64,000 nt of DNA from Archegozetes longisetosus (taxonomy: Eukaryota > Arthropoda > Arachnida > Sarcoptiformes > Trhypochthoniidae), in assembly GCA_018873245.2 (NCBI GenBank), contig JAEMBT020000007.1, positions 10,113,129-10,177,128 on the forward strand, in the 5' to 3' direction. The notes under the pieces were generated by a model. The model had not been told where the DNA came from, made no database searches, and saw only the letters and a program-made list of their open reading frames with translations. The translations under genes were made by a program, and so were the position numbers. Below are positions 1 through 11,231 of the stretch, in pieces; position 1 is the stretch's first letter, and each line of letters starts with the position of its first letter.

Positions 1-2218
1 TACGAGCTGATAGTAAGCGGAGGCAATCATTTGATATTTCATGATAATAAACACAACACATAATAATACTATAATAGCATTCAAACAACAATTAATAGAA
101 AGTGGGCTGAAATAGAGTTTTGTTTTGAATTGAAGAGAGGAGTGATACAATTTTGCCCTATTTTAAGCTCGAGGCAATTGAGAACATGATTGTCTAGGAG
201 TTGAACTTGTTTAGGAACTCAAAGTTCATCAATCTTTGTGGATCGCTTTATGTCAGTTTGAGCAAGTCATTCTCTCATTTAGCTCACAGTTTTATATATT
301 GTGACATCTGAATTAATCAATTAACAACTGTTAATAAAACCTAAACTGCTAAAAAAATATTTGCAAAGTTTGTATTTGAATAACCAAAATAAACATCTAG
401 CACAGAACGAGATTCTCATTACAACTAATGCTTTTTCGAGCTCTTATTTCGATATAATGTCCAACTTATGAATCATAGTTACTAAACAAATACCCAAAGG
501 AAAAATTGATAAATTATTGAATTAATTATACAAGATATTTGACATAAAACTAAACATTATTTTTGCAATTAGTCTTAAGTTTTAATTTCTATCAACATAT
601 CAATAGTTATAGGAATTATTGAAAATGAGAAGTAATCTGAAGCGAAAGAATCCACTTTATTTCATTAAAAGAGTTTATGCTGTAAAAAAGTTTTTGATAG
701 ATTGATATCGCAAATTAAGCAAATATTTGATGCATTAAACCTTCTGTGAATCTCTATCATATTAAGTGAGAATTTGAGTTACTAAAGGTTTTACTGCATT
801 AAAACTAATTAATTTCTTGTCACGATTTCGAGTGATTGAGCAATCCACATCATATGATTATGGTTTTGTATTTTTTAAACATTCATTTACTGTTGCAGGT
901 GATTCACAGCTAAGATTTGAATTGGATGCTATCAAATGAATTTACTAATTGAGTCAGCTCTTCAAAAAACGGTGGTATTACTCAATTAGATAGAGGCTGG
1001 TCATTTATTGAGCTCAAATTTGATAATTTCATACTCTCAAATGAATTGGGTCATGTCAACAGATAATATTCTTGCAGACTTTAATAAGTATAGCGGTTGC
1101 GAAATGGTTTCAACTCTATTTAACGGAAACGTCAGCGAACAAATATAGATTGAAGCCAAACAAATGCGACTAAGTTTAATTCTGTTTTATTCTTTACCCT
1201 CCTCCTAAAACATGTCATTCTAACTGACTTTCTTATAGAATAGTTGGCTAAATGTATTCGGTAGCTTGGCATATTTGCAAACTTATTAAAAATTGATTTA
1301 CGCACTCCTTCAACTTGACAGATAATTTAACTAAATTTTTATCAGTACTTCTACATTTCAATCAATTCCATAAAAGGTGTACGAATAAATTTAAGCAAAC
1401 TTTCCTGTTTGTGTCGATTTGATTACTAGAAAGTCACACACTTCTAGACACACTATAAAAGTTTAGTGTCTCAGAACCTTTTCTCAGTTCTTTCAGGTAT
1501 AAAAAGTACTTAGCTTTGGATTTCAAGTGTAGTTAATTCAAATTTCATTAAGCGATCAAATCATTTTCATATTTATCTGATTTAATCTAAAAAATAGACT
1601 TTTGACATACTTAAAACCTTTTCATTTGATAAATTTGAGCCAAAAATGGCCTAAAGTAAACTATAGTTATGTTGAAATGTAAATTTAAGATCCCTTAGGA
1701 TTTATTTTGATTTCTAGTCCTTATCCCTTGCAAATAGTGTTTGCATTAAATTAAGTTAAAGAATATTTTATAAGACAAATATATTAAAACATTTACAAAA
1801 ATACAGAATCAACTTACTCAGAATAAAATATTAGATTCACTCGTCGACTGTGCCTTAATTATTGCGTCTGACGGGCACTCAACACATCTTACATTTGTTC
1901 GTTATTAGACATATGGCAAACACTCGCTCTGAAGTATGTTTACCTGGCTTAACATAATTTAAATCATATATAAAGATAGGTACGACCATACGTTACAGAC
2001 ACTAATCGAGATCAAAGCCAATATGTCTGATAACATTCAGAAAAATAAATGTTGACAGATAATATCAAAAAGTTATTCATTTTAAGATTAATTTATGGAT
2101 CAAAGAGATGTTGAAATTTATTCTTAGATAAACAAGTACTACAAGAATAGTTTGAACTAAAAAAATATTAATATTAATCAAGTTTATATATTAATGAAAT
2201 TATTAATAGCCCTCATGT
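1..2218. other. Intergenic, no gene seen
   Basis: AT-rich sequence with no long reading frame on either strand and no repeat structure that I could recognise by eye. It precedes the 3' end of the minus-strand methyltransferase gene. Confidence 0.6.
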
Positions 2219-3031
2219 TTAAGCGACAGGCTTCTCTGCGTAACCCAAGATCCAAGTCTGGTCGCCATCCTTTGCACGTTTGACCTTTGCGAGCCAGCCT
2301 TCCTCGAGATCATCAAAATCTTCAACGTTGAACTGTTGAAGAAATTCCTTCTTTCCATTATAGAGTTTATTCAATTCTCGTGTGAGAGAATCAACAAAAT
2401 TTTTGTGTCTGTTCTCAGCCCTAACATTAGTGAAGCCAACTCTCTTCATTAGTTCTTCATATTCCGCAACGGTAAACAGACAATAACCTCTTTGTGCGAC
2501 ATATCTTTTGAATTCTTCTGAGTGTTCAACTTCTCCGCGACAGTAATCGGTGAAAACAAGTCTTCCTCCAGGTTTAAGCCATTTATAAAACTTTTGAAAG
2601 AGGTTTTCTTTCTCTGCGATATGTAATAAGGCGTCGCGACTGTAGATCACATCGTAATAGTTCTCCTCGAATGGTGTACTCGTGACATCGCAAATGCGAA
2701 AATTGATGTTATCTTTGATGTGAGGCCTTTTGCTAAAGTGATGGAGCGCTACTGACATCATATTCCTTGATAAGTCGACCGCATCGATGACTGCACCATA
2801 TTTTTCAGCCATATAGAAGTCATGGCCTCCGAGCCCACAGCCGACATCGAGCACTCTTTGTCCTGGCTTCAGTCCAAGAAGTGGTACAATCTCTTGAGTT
2901 GTCTCTAACCCTCCAGTCGACAGATATCCTTCTCCAAAAATCCATTCGTACCTTCTGACTCCTTGTTTGCTATACTGAACGTCATCGAGAAAGTCTTGAA
3001 AACTTTCGTAATAGTTGCCTTGAGTTGACAT
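2219..3031 (-). CDS. Phosphoethanolamine N-methyltransferase (single methyltransferase domain)
   Basis: A 270-residue intronless SAM-dependent methyltransferase. The PMT family adds methyl groups to phosphoethanolamine or its partly methylated forms on the way to phosphocholine and phosphatidylcholine, in the cytosol. Visible marks are YEWIFGEGYLSTGG at residues 28-41, which in plant, nematode and Plasmodium PMTs opens the domain, SAM-binding motif I VLDVGCGLGG at 60-69, the acidic post-I residue in AVDLS (84-88), YSRDALLHI at about 130-138 and FYKWLKPGG at 148-156. The protein equals one domain, closest from memory to the second half of plant PMTs (the MT2 type, like nematode PMT-2). It would therefore be expected to do the later methylations. 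The start is the first Met after an in-frame upstream gap. The ORF is noticeably more GC-rich than its surroundings. Family assignment is firm; substrate step is inferred. Confidence 0.92.
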   Translation of the reverse strand: MSTQGNYYESFQDFLDDVQYSKQGVRRYEWIFGEGYLSTGGLETTQEIVPLLGLKPGQRVLDVGCGLGGHDFYMAEKYGAVIDAVDLSRNMMSVALHHFSKRPHIKDNINFRICDVTSTPFEENYYDVIYSRDALLHIAEKENLFQKFYKWLKPGGRLVFTDYCRGEVEHSEEFKRYVAQRGYCLFTVAEYEELMKRVGFTNVRAENRHKNFVDSLTRELNKLYNGKKEFLQQFNVEDFDDLEEGWLAKVKRAKDGDQTWILGYAEKPVA

Positions 3032-4789
3032 TTTGAGTAGAGTTGAATGCGATGCCTATTACTTTGAGGAAGTGTTGAATCAATGAGATACCCGACCAGG
3101 ACCTCTTAACTCACTTTAGTTAACTTTATTCAAGTGCAAGGCTTTTAAATACTATTGAAATATTAAATTATCTAAATTTTTATCTTCAGATCAATTGATT
3201 GTACTCTGAACTCAATACAATTGAACGCTGTGTAACTTATATGAATATAACCTACACGTGAATAATGGACTCTAGACTTTGCAAATCTTTCGCAAGACTA
3301 AATTGAATTTTATTTTTCAACTGTAGACGTAAATGAAACATTCGATCTTTTATTTATAGGATTTGACTTCAGTGTCAGTCGTTTATGTAAGATTATTTAA
3401 GCAATAGTCGATAATGTAATCAATGGAGACCTTCAAAATTATTCGGGTTTTAAATTCATTTCTAACACTTAGCAATCACTTAAATTTAAGGTTGAAATAT
3501 CTCTCAAAGTAAATGTAATTTTATCAAATTAAAATGCATCATAATCACTTCATTTCTGATCAATTTTCCAGAGTTAATAGTTCTCGATTTTAACTAATTG
3601 CGTTAGTTTTGGGACAATTTTTGTTGCACACTTACAGACACTAATCAAACACTTAATAAATTCAAGTTCAAAGAACAAGCTCTGCCAAATAATCGAGATT
3701 AGATTTTAGTTTTAATACCTTAGTTATACTGGACAGCGAGTCAAGTTTTAACAATTATTTTGAGAAGTTTTTCAACATTTTTCAAGTGCTTGTGACGATT
3801 TACGGTAAATATTTTGCAAAATTTGTCTGAAGATGGCAAAGTGCACAGTATAGTCAGTCTAGTGTCAAGCACTAAAACTTTATTACTAGTGTTTTTTATC
3901 ATATAACTCAATTCGTAAGCATCAAATTTTCTGTTGATTCTCTGAGAAGCTTGTCAAAAGCTTTATCAGATTATATTACAAAGATTGAGAAGTGACAGAG
4001 GATCACTTGAATGTGAGAAATATTGGTAGTTTTGCGTGCAAACAAAACTGATATTAGTGGCGACAATTTTAATGATTAATGAAAATTTTTACTGGTATTA
4101 AAGATCATACTGTATACGTAAAGATATAAAGCTGTAACACAACTTTTTCTCACTTAATAAATTAGATAAATTTACCATATATCAAAACATCGTACGATAT
4201 TTTTTGATCTAGGGTAAAAAAATCTACTCAGCGAAATCAACATGTGTTCCGCCAAATTAGCTTTAAGGTTCGAACTAACAAAATTTGAGTATTCTTTTAG
4301 GCCTCATCTCATACTTTTGTTACCTTAAAAATTATAAATTTTCATTTCGATTAATAAATTACTAGATTTTGTCCAACTTCGTGTTCTTTTACTTGATTTC
4401 ATTTAGTTATGTCAGATGTTTTTGAAAAGAAACATTTTAAGAGAATTGACTTTGAGAAATAGAATTTTTTGAAAATGAAAAAATCAGACTTAGCCCGGAT
4501 TCGAGCTTACGCTCAACATTGTTCATAATCTTTTATATCTTAAACTTATAAAACAGATGACTTTTTTAAAGAATCATATTCTTTGTAATAATGCTGTTGA
4601 GAGATAGCGACATATCGTATATTTTGCTTAGATATGTATTAGTAAGCTGCCAAAGGTTATCTGTTATCTAATTTTTAAATATTCAATTTTAGAGATTTAT
4701 TTCATACTTGTCACTCAGAGTTATCGAAAATAAATTTCCATAAAATAGTGATCGAGTTTGAAGTGACTCTATGTTCGGTCAATAGGTTA
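3032..4789. other. Intergenic, no gene seen
   Basis: AT-rich sequence upstream of the methyltransferase gene, presumably containing its promoter. I see no coding frame, TIR element or RNA gene. Confidence 0.55.
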
Positions 4790-5100
4790 CAAAATTAATG
4801 AATGCATCGTAAAATGATGAATCATTTACTGAATAGATAAAATGTTTGTACGAACTTGTTTACTACATTGACTAACGTATTGTAATGAAGTTAAAACACA
4901 TGAACACGAATAAATTTGCAGCTCTCAGTCAAAAACAAAATCTTAACTCATCTAAATAGTGATCACCCCTTGATAAGTCTTTAACTGATTGATTCGTAGC
5001 TAACAAACTGTAATTAATGGTAGACGTACAAATTTAATCTTAAATAATAACATGGAAAGTATTGAGACACTCTTCGAATTAACACTTCTTACATTTGGTC

Positions 5101-5169
5101 GCTTTGGAACTATACTGTCGTATCTCTCATTGAAATAACATTACAGATACCACAGTATAGTTCCAAAGC
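5101..5169. other. Conserved 69-nt hairpin (copy A)
   Basis: A 25-nt arm beginning GCTTTGGAACTATACTG (5101-5125) pairs with 5145-5169 with a single C/G mismatch, around a 19-nt loop. Size and pairing are like a microRNA precursor, but a tiny foldback element is equally possible. The identical hairpin is present in the second copy at 9128-9196. It lies about 100 bp 3' of the orphan gene. No known microRNA seed is recognised. Confidence 0.7.
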
Positions 5170-5266
5170 TACGAATTACTATTGGATCACTCATAACATA
5201 AACTGACCAATTTTTAACATTTTAAAAAATAAGATCAACAATTTATATTATAATAAATACAGTAGA

Positions 5267-5712
5267 TTATTCGATATGTTTGACATGAGTCCAAACTTGG
5301 CTCTCATTTTGATCTTCAATCACAATCACATCAGATTGTTGACTATTGGTTTGGAGTTCAGTTTTGTCTTCAGTTTTTTCATCAGTTTTTCCTTCGTTTT
5401 GTGATTTGATTTGAATCTGTGAAGCTTTATGTAGTAATGAATGCAATGCTTTAACCGAATCGATTGTCTCTATTTTAGTCGACATCTCTAATGACATTAA
5501 AGATGTTGATACTAAATATCAAAACAATAAATAATCATTAATTGACTAATGAATTGAAGTAATAAATAGAAAGTACGTTTGATTTTAAGTGCTTTTTCTT
5601 CAATTTTCTTCATTTCATTGTTAATAATGTCTAATTCCTCAATAAATTCTTGTTTATTGTATTCACTTTCTGGTTCTGTCAATTGTTCGACTTTCGATTC
5701 TGTTTCAGTCAT
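5267..5712 (-). CDS. Small orphan two-exon gene, 126 aa
   Basis: Exon 1 is 5577-5712 and exon 2 is 5267-5511. The donor AAAC|GTACTT and acceptor GATATTTAG| join in phase 1 to give a continuous 126-residue frame starting MTETESKVEQL. Residues 1-45 are acidic and probably helical or coiled coil (EELDIINNEMKKIEEKA). The middle contains KALHSLLHKASQ, and the C-terminal third is rich in Q, E, K, D and T and looks disordered. There is no signal peptide or TM segment. I do not recognise the family. An earlier in-frame Met at 5745 exists, but the decayed second copy aligns from the Met at 5712, and both copies have a possible acceptor (TATTACAG) just upstream, hinting at a 5' noncoding exon. The exon structure shared with the second copy is the main evidence that this is a real gene. 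Confidence 0.6.
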
Positions 5713-5745
5713 TCTTATAATTGTTTCGACTGTAATAGACTTCAA

Positions 5746-6573
5746 ATTTATTAAACTAACGACTAAATGAATGCCTTATTTATCGAAATGAAAATCAAAT
5801 TAAGTGACAGTTCTAATCAATTCTATTTTGAGTAAAGCGCTCAAAATCTATTAATAATTGCTTTACGAAATATTGCGCAATCGCTGTCTTCTCTTTGAAA
5901 ACGGCGCGTACTTTCAAATACTTAAGACCAAATTTTTAAAAAATAAGTTTTATTTATTCAGAACTTAAATCGTACGTCATTTCAATGGATCAAAACTTGG
6001 TCTGTATTTGAATCTTGGCTCATCTTTTATTTACAAAAATGATTTCCAAAATAACGGTTCGTGAGATATAATGCTATTAAAACTTATAATTTCAACTTTT
6101 TTGTCGACAAAAGGAGTTTAAAAAATAAACAAAATCTCTTTGATTAAAATAAACAATATGTTTACTTTACTACGAAAATATGGGCCTTTTTATTTTAATC
6201 CTAGTTAAATCAATTTTTAGACTCAAGTTGAGTGACAGATCGTTATTTCAGAAATCGTTTTATTTGTATATTGTATTAATGGCTGCTGACTCACAACTAA
6301 AACACTGCTATAAATAACAGATCTTTTCATTAGATCAATCATTTTATTAATCAAACAAACCTTCATTCAAAACACATAGTTTGCAAACTATTAATATAAA
6401 TGTCTTATTTAATTTAAATTTCTAAAAGTTAAGTGCCGTATAACATATTAGCTATTAATTTAATAACAGCTGTTAAGTGATTAATAGTTTTGAAATTAAA
6501 TTCAAAAACACTTTGATTTAGAAAAATAAATTTTATTACAGTTTTAAAAACATTTATTAAGAACCAAATCATA
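5746..6573. other. Intergenic, no gene seen
   Basis: AT-rich spacer between the orphan gene and the phosphatase. Its counterpart is largely missing from the second copy of the duplication. I see no gene. Confidence 0.5.
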
Positions 6574-7041
6574 TCATTTAAACTGATCGAGAAATGCGTT
6601 ACAACACCGAAGACATTGTTGATAGTTGACCTCGAAGCCTTTGTCTCCACTTTCATAATATGGGTCTTTAATGATAGTATCCTTTTGCGGATCGTATTTG
6701 CCCAACAATTCAACGATTGCTTTACTATCTTTTGGTTTTTCCTCATTTATATCATTAATGTTTTCTCGATCCATACCAAAAATATAATCAAATTTGTAGA
6801 AGTCTTCGTCACAGATCTGTCGCGCTCTATGATTGCATTCAACTGAATGTCTTTTGAGGACATTCAAAGCTCTTCTATCGGGTGACTGTCCGACGTGCCA
6901 GCTTCCAGTGCCAGCACTATCACTAAACCACTTATCGGTTAAGTTTCTCTCTTTAACAACATGATTGAATACGGCCTCAGCTATTGGTGACCGACAGATA
7001 TTACCCAAACATACGAATAAAACGCCTCTCTTTTCGCTCAT
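6574..7041 (-). CDS. Low-molecular-weight protein tyrosine phosphatase
   Basis: A 155-residue intronless protein of the ACP1/LMW-PTP family, cytosolic enzymes that dephosphorylate phosphotyrosine through a cysteinyl-phosphate intermediate. The P-loop C-x5-R-S is CLGNICRS at residues 11-18, with Cys11 as nucleophile and Arg17 binding phosphate. The general acid is in DPYY at 126-129 (Asp126), and the paired tyrosines match the family's regulatory site. Length is normal (about 155-160). The start codon is right because only a few residues precede the P-loop, as in human and insect members. The gene has no introns and lies in a segment that is absent from the neighbouring duplicated block, so it may be a retrocopy. 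No diagnostic poly(A) tract or target duplication was identified. All catalytic residues are intact, so it should be active. Confidence 0.95.
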   Translation of the reverse strand: MSEKRGVLFVCLGNICRSPIAEAVFNHVVKERNLTDKWFSDSAGTGSWHVGQSPDRRALNVLKRHSVECNHRARQICDEDFYKFDYIFGMDRENINDINEEKPKDSKAIVELLGKYDPQKDTIIKDPYYESGDKGFEVNYQQCLRCCNAFLDQFK

Positions 7042-7974
7042 TGTTTCCTCTTGAAGGCGAGATTGAATTAAATTACTTATTAAGTTAATACTTATTATGC
7101 TTAATAATTATATGAAATTAAATTTTGTTTCGCTGTTGAGGCAATTGTTTAGTATATATTTGTCTGAACCACTATTGGTTTTACTAAAATATTATTCATA
7201 AATAACAGGACGTTTTATTCTATCATTTTTCAACTGTTGCAGAATAAGTTCATTTGAACTGATCGAAAAGACTTTAGAAACGATACTGTTCAATTAAATG
7301 TTGATTACTAGCAATTAAAACGCATATTCTATAGTCATTTTAGACTTGAAAATCGTATCAAAAATGAGCTGAGCTAATGGTAATTCTATCCTATTATTAC
7401 TCTCAATACTTACTACTCTTATTTCTTAATACTTTTTATACTACTTTTTAAAATACTTATTATTTTATTACTTAAAGCAAACGTTATGCTCTGAATCTGC
7501 TCTAACTTAACACTACTGAAGATTTCAAAGTGCTCAAAAACAAGACTGTCATAGCCTTATGATCGGTGCACCATATTTTAAAATCTAACAAGGAGAGTCT
7601 GAAAACTCAGAAAAATTTGAACATTTAGTGTGATGAAACTGATAAATGGACTAATTATCTTTAATTTAAGCTATATTTGAAAAGCTGAACACGAGGATAT
7701 GGTTCACAACTTCAGATTAAAGGTTAGCCGTATAAAAGCTTTTTGCAAGTTTTGTGCACATATTGTGTATAAGGAGATTTCCGCGGTCTTTAGAACTCGG
7801 CCCCAAATGTGAATCTGATCTCTCTTAATGATTCTAAAGATTTTCAAAAATTTACAGTTTCATCACTAGAGAACCATTGAAGATTTTCAAGAAAATTTTC
7901 ACTGAAAGTTTTATTGTGATACAAATATTACTCTGCAAAAAAAATATTTTATAAGTTTGTTGTGCTTGATTTTA
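7042..7974. other. Intergenic, no gene seen
   Basis: AT-rich spacer. About 7470-7545 resembles 11930-12006 and marks the far side of the direct duplication. The stretch about 7560-7860 is slightly richer in GC and looks like old mobile-element sequence, but I could not name it. Confidence 0.45.
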
Positions 7975-7976
7975 TA

Positions 7977-8143
7977 GTGTAAATAAATTTTCAAAGAACT
8001 GTCTTAGATATGGCGCCGCAAGTGACCAGCTCAAAAGTTAGAGGATAAGTTTTACATGCTTGTGATCATCATTTTACTCAAACATTATGTTGGGTCTCTT
8101 GGGGCGCCATATCTAAGACAATTTTGTAGACATTTATTTTCAC
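7977..8143. mobile_element. Short TIR element (MITE) with TA target duplication
   Basis: The ends GTGTAAATAAATTTTC... and its inverse form imperfect terminal inverted repeats of about 41 bp that run inward to TTAGATATGGCGCC on both sides. TA dinucleotides flank both ends (7975-7976 and 8144-8145), as in Tc1/mariner-type MITEs. The right end abuts the start of duplicated copy B. It has no coding capacity. Confidence 0.8.
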
Positions 8144-8431
8144 TACAAAACTAGTGAATGCACCATAAAATGATGAATCATTTACTGAATAAATAAAATG
8201 TTTGTACGAACTTGTTTACTTCATTCACTAATGTGTTGAGAATAGTAACGAAGTTAAAACACATGAACACGAATAAATTTGCAGCTCTCAGTCAAAAACA
8301 AAACTCTAACTCATCTAAATAGTGATCACCCCTTGATAAGTCTTTAACTGATTGATTCGTAGCTAACAAACTGTAATTAATGGTAGACGTACAAATTTAA
8401 TCTTAAATAATAACATGGAAAGTATTGAGAC

Positions 8432-9087
8432 GGCTCCTCTTTGTTTGATCAAAATTCATTTGATCAAAATACATTTGATCAAAACCCCTGTTTAACTACC
8501 CCGAGAGTGAATTGAGCCCTGTATTCAATAATAAATTATTCTGAGTTGAAATACCCATTTATGACATTTTCTAGGAGTTACTCAAATAAAACTAGTATGA
8601 TATACTTGCAAATTTTATTTTTGCATCTGTAATAATCTTTGTCTTTATATGAAATATACTTTTGGTAAATATAATTATCAACAACTGCTGAATCAATTGA
8701 TTTAGTAGACTTGATAAAATAAAGCAAAGCATTCATTATAATTGAGAAAAATCACCAATTTATCAATGAAGTTATTTGACTGAAAAATAATATGAATGAA
8801 AGTTATATGAGGTTTTATTGTTTAAATACTAGTTATTTAAGAATAATCTGTGAAAGTCACGTAGTTTCTATTCCTTAGGGACAGCTCTGGTATTTAATCT
8901 AAGATTTCTTTAATCTCTGAAACACAACATGTTATTTCGTGATTATTCATTAATCTTACAAATTAAATCTGAATCCAGTTGAGAGTTTAGTTTATTTTTG
9001 AGTTTGAAAACGGGATAATTTTTTTTGAGAATAAACAATTTAGGGGATTGTAAACAGAGTTTAATTTTGATCAAACGAAGTGCTCCC
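8432..9087. mobile_element. Non-autonomous TIR element with GG ends
   Basis: 656 bp inserted in copy B with an 8-bp target duplication ATTGAGAC (8424-8431 and 9088-9095); copy A shows the unoccupied site at about 5060. The left end GGCTCCTCTTTG and the inverse of the right end GGGAGCACTTCG both run into TTTGATCAAAA. The left arm holds about three tandem words of the form ATTTGATCAAAA. There is no coding frame. The 8-bp duplication suits hAT, MULE or Merlin superfamilies. Confidence 0.85.
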
Positions 9088-9127
9088 ATTGAGACACTCT
9101 TCGAATTAACACTTCTTACATTTGGTC

Positions 9128-9196
9128 GCTTTGGAACTATACTGTCGTATCTCTCATTGAAATAACATTACAGATACCACAGTATAGTTCCAAAGC
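9128..9196. other. Conserved 69-nt hairpin (copy B)
   Basis: Identical at every base to the hairpin at 5101-5169, despite clear divergence in the nearby coding exons of the two copies. Confidence 0.7.
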
Positions 9197-9224
9197 TACG
9201 AATTACTATTGGATCACTTATAAC

Positions 9225-11154
9225 TAAAGAATTTCCTAATATGCACTTATTTTCAGTTTATATGTCATATAATATCCAATAAAATCAATGAAATATGCAT
9301 TTAATATGCACTAAAAATTTTTAAAAAATACAAAATTATTTTAAAATATATCCGTTGTTTATGTTGACAATGAAATAGTATTTCAGATGCAATTCAGACA
9401 TTCCATAGCGACGATCATTGAGAACAAGTTTATACTTCGAGAACGATCTCTCGACATCACAAGTCTTAATTGGAGCCGATTTAAACACAGAGATCTCTTC
9501 GAGGGTCAGATTCAAGCCAGAGATATCGATGACTTTACCGTTGATTACATCATTGATTGATATCATTTTCTCAAAACCAGAATTTTTGTCCAAAATATAA
9601 TGGAATTTATTCGAAACACTCTGATATCTCTTTTTGGCGGCATTTTCGACTTCTTGTAGACAATTAATGACTAGATCTATACTATCGAAAAGAAGAATGT
9701 CTTTGGTTTCCAATTGTTAGAGTACTTTTGGGAGACAATTAAAGTTTCCATTTATGAAACTCAGATCACAGACCAGACTAGTCTTTTCAGTTGAGATCAA
9801 ATTTTGAACATTTTTTATTGCAATCGAATCCTTAGGATTTAGTTCAGAAACAAAATCACTGAAAATACCAAAATATTTGACATAATATTCGACGGCGTTA
9901 ATCCAAGTACCCCATCGGGTGCGCACTGGTTCGGGCGGTAGAGGTATGTCAGGAAATCGGGGTTTAAATTGTTTTCTCCGGTCATTTGATTTGATTATAA
10001 TTTTTTTGCCGTTACTGACCAAAGTGTTGACTTTAGTAAATATGTCAGCGATGTGTTCACAAACGTTATAAACTCTGTGTGCAACACATGTGACGTGAAT
10101 TAGCTTTGGATACGTACCACAAAGTGTACTGCCAGCGCTCTTCATATAGCTGGCCGCGTCGGTCAAAAGCAACAATACTTTGTCGTGCCTTATGCCCTGA
10201 GGCCATAAAATACTAAGCGCTGTATTAACCGAACGTACAATTTGATGGCCTTCACAATTATCAATGAATTCCATATTCAATAAAAAACGTTTGCATTTAT
10301 TTGAATCTGTAAGAGAACCGATGACATTAGCCACTTTGCGGTCAAATCGATCTTTGGTTTCGTCGATTGAGATCCAAATGAAGTGATTTTGTATTTCAGT
10401 TCTGATTGATTGAATAGTGCTTTCATATATATCTTTTAAATGGCTTTCCCAAAGGATTTTGGGCGAAGGAACGGTATATTTAGTATACTTTTCTATGAAT
10501 TTCTTGAATCCATTATTGAGTAATCGATGGAAAGGAATGTTATTTGAGACCAAAAACAAACACAAATCTCTATTAAAGACATTGACATCTCTTTCAAAGC
10601 ACTCGACTATTGTTTTTGATTGTCTTTAAAAGTTTTCAATGCTTTTGAATGATTTTGAGTTTCGATGTGTTGAGTGATCTGACTCTTGCGGTCACATACG
10701 ACACGTGTCTGACATGCTTTACATAAGAGATATTCAGTTTTGGACACCGAATCGATATCTACACAAAACACATCTCCAAACTCTTTAACGTAATCTTTAA
10801 GTTTTTTTATCGAGATTTCGCCGTTTTAGGCATTGAATCAATTAATTAATTTTGCTATCAATGTGCACAGTCAGTGAATTCAAATTGATTGAGTGTTGTT
10901 TTGATTTCAATCGATTGGATAAAAATCGCTTGTAAAACAATTAACTATCGATTGACTAGATCAATCCATAAATTAAAATTTTGTTAGTAATTTTTAAAAT
11001 ATGCATTTATTTTTAAATATGCATTTATATGCATTTATGCGGTAATAACTTTCGCCAAAATACCCCTTACTTTATGATTCGCATAAATATTCAATCAATA
11101 GTTAGTTATATCAAACCAATTAAAATATGCAATTATGCATTTTAACATGCTTTA
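9225..11154 (-). mobile_element. hAT DNA transposon, decayed
   Basis: 1,930 bp flanked by an exact 8-bp target duplication CTTATAAC (9217-9224 and 11155-11162). Copy A carries the single empty site CTCATAAC at about 5207. The termini are short TIRs TAAAGAATTT and (inverse) TAAAGCATGT. Both subterminal regions are rich in ATATGCATTTA-like words, a common place for hAT transposase binding. The single transposase gene runs on the minus strand. The element inserted after the duplication. Confidence 0.95.
9336..10833 (-). pseudogene. hAT transposase, CGGBP1-like N-terminus, inactivated
   Basis: It begins MPKTAKSR at 10833, followed in a shifted frame by a C2H2-type DNA-binding domain (CKACQTRVVCDRK...HIETQNH). 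Next comes the catalytic region: ISIDETKD and LLTDAASYM contain acidic catalytic positions, and VTCVAHRVYN is the usual Cys-His motif. The C-terminal hAT dimerisation region is APIKTCDVERSFSKYK near 9440-9480. The reading frame is broken by two frameshifts, one in the A-run after the first eight codons and one near 10615 after the zinc finger, and by one in-frame TAA at 9717-9719 between the catalytic and dimerisation parts. The intact length would be about 500 residues. Few disabling changes suggest a fairly young insertion. Confidence 0.92.
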
Positions 11155-11231
11155 CTTATAACATAAACTGACCAATTTTTAACATTTTAAAAAATAAGAT
11201 CAACAATTTATATTATAATAAATACAGTAGA

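Larger units (their letters stand above)
4790..5745. repeat. Direct duplication, copy A (uninterrupted)
   Basis: About 950 bp holding the orphan gene at 5267-5712 and its 3' flank. The same sequence recurs in the same orientation from about 8147 to 11730, where it is interrupted by two transposons. The 3' flank (about 4900-5350) is nearly identical between copies, whereas exon sequence beyond about 5350 is clearly diverged. Weak similarity resumes at 7470-7545 against 11930-12006, so the original unit was larger. Confidence 0.88.
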
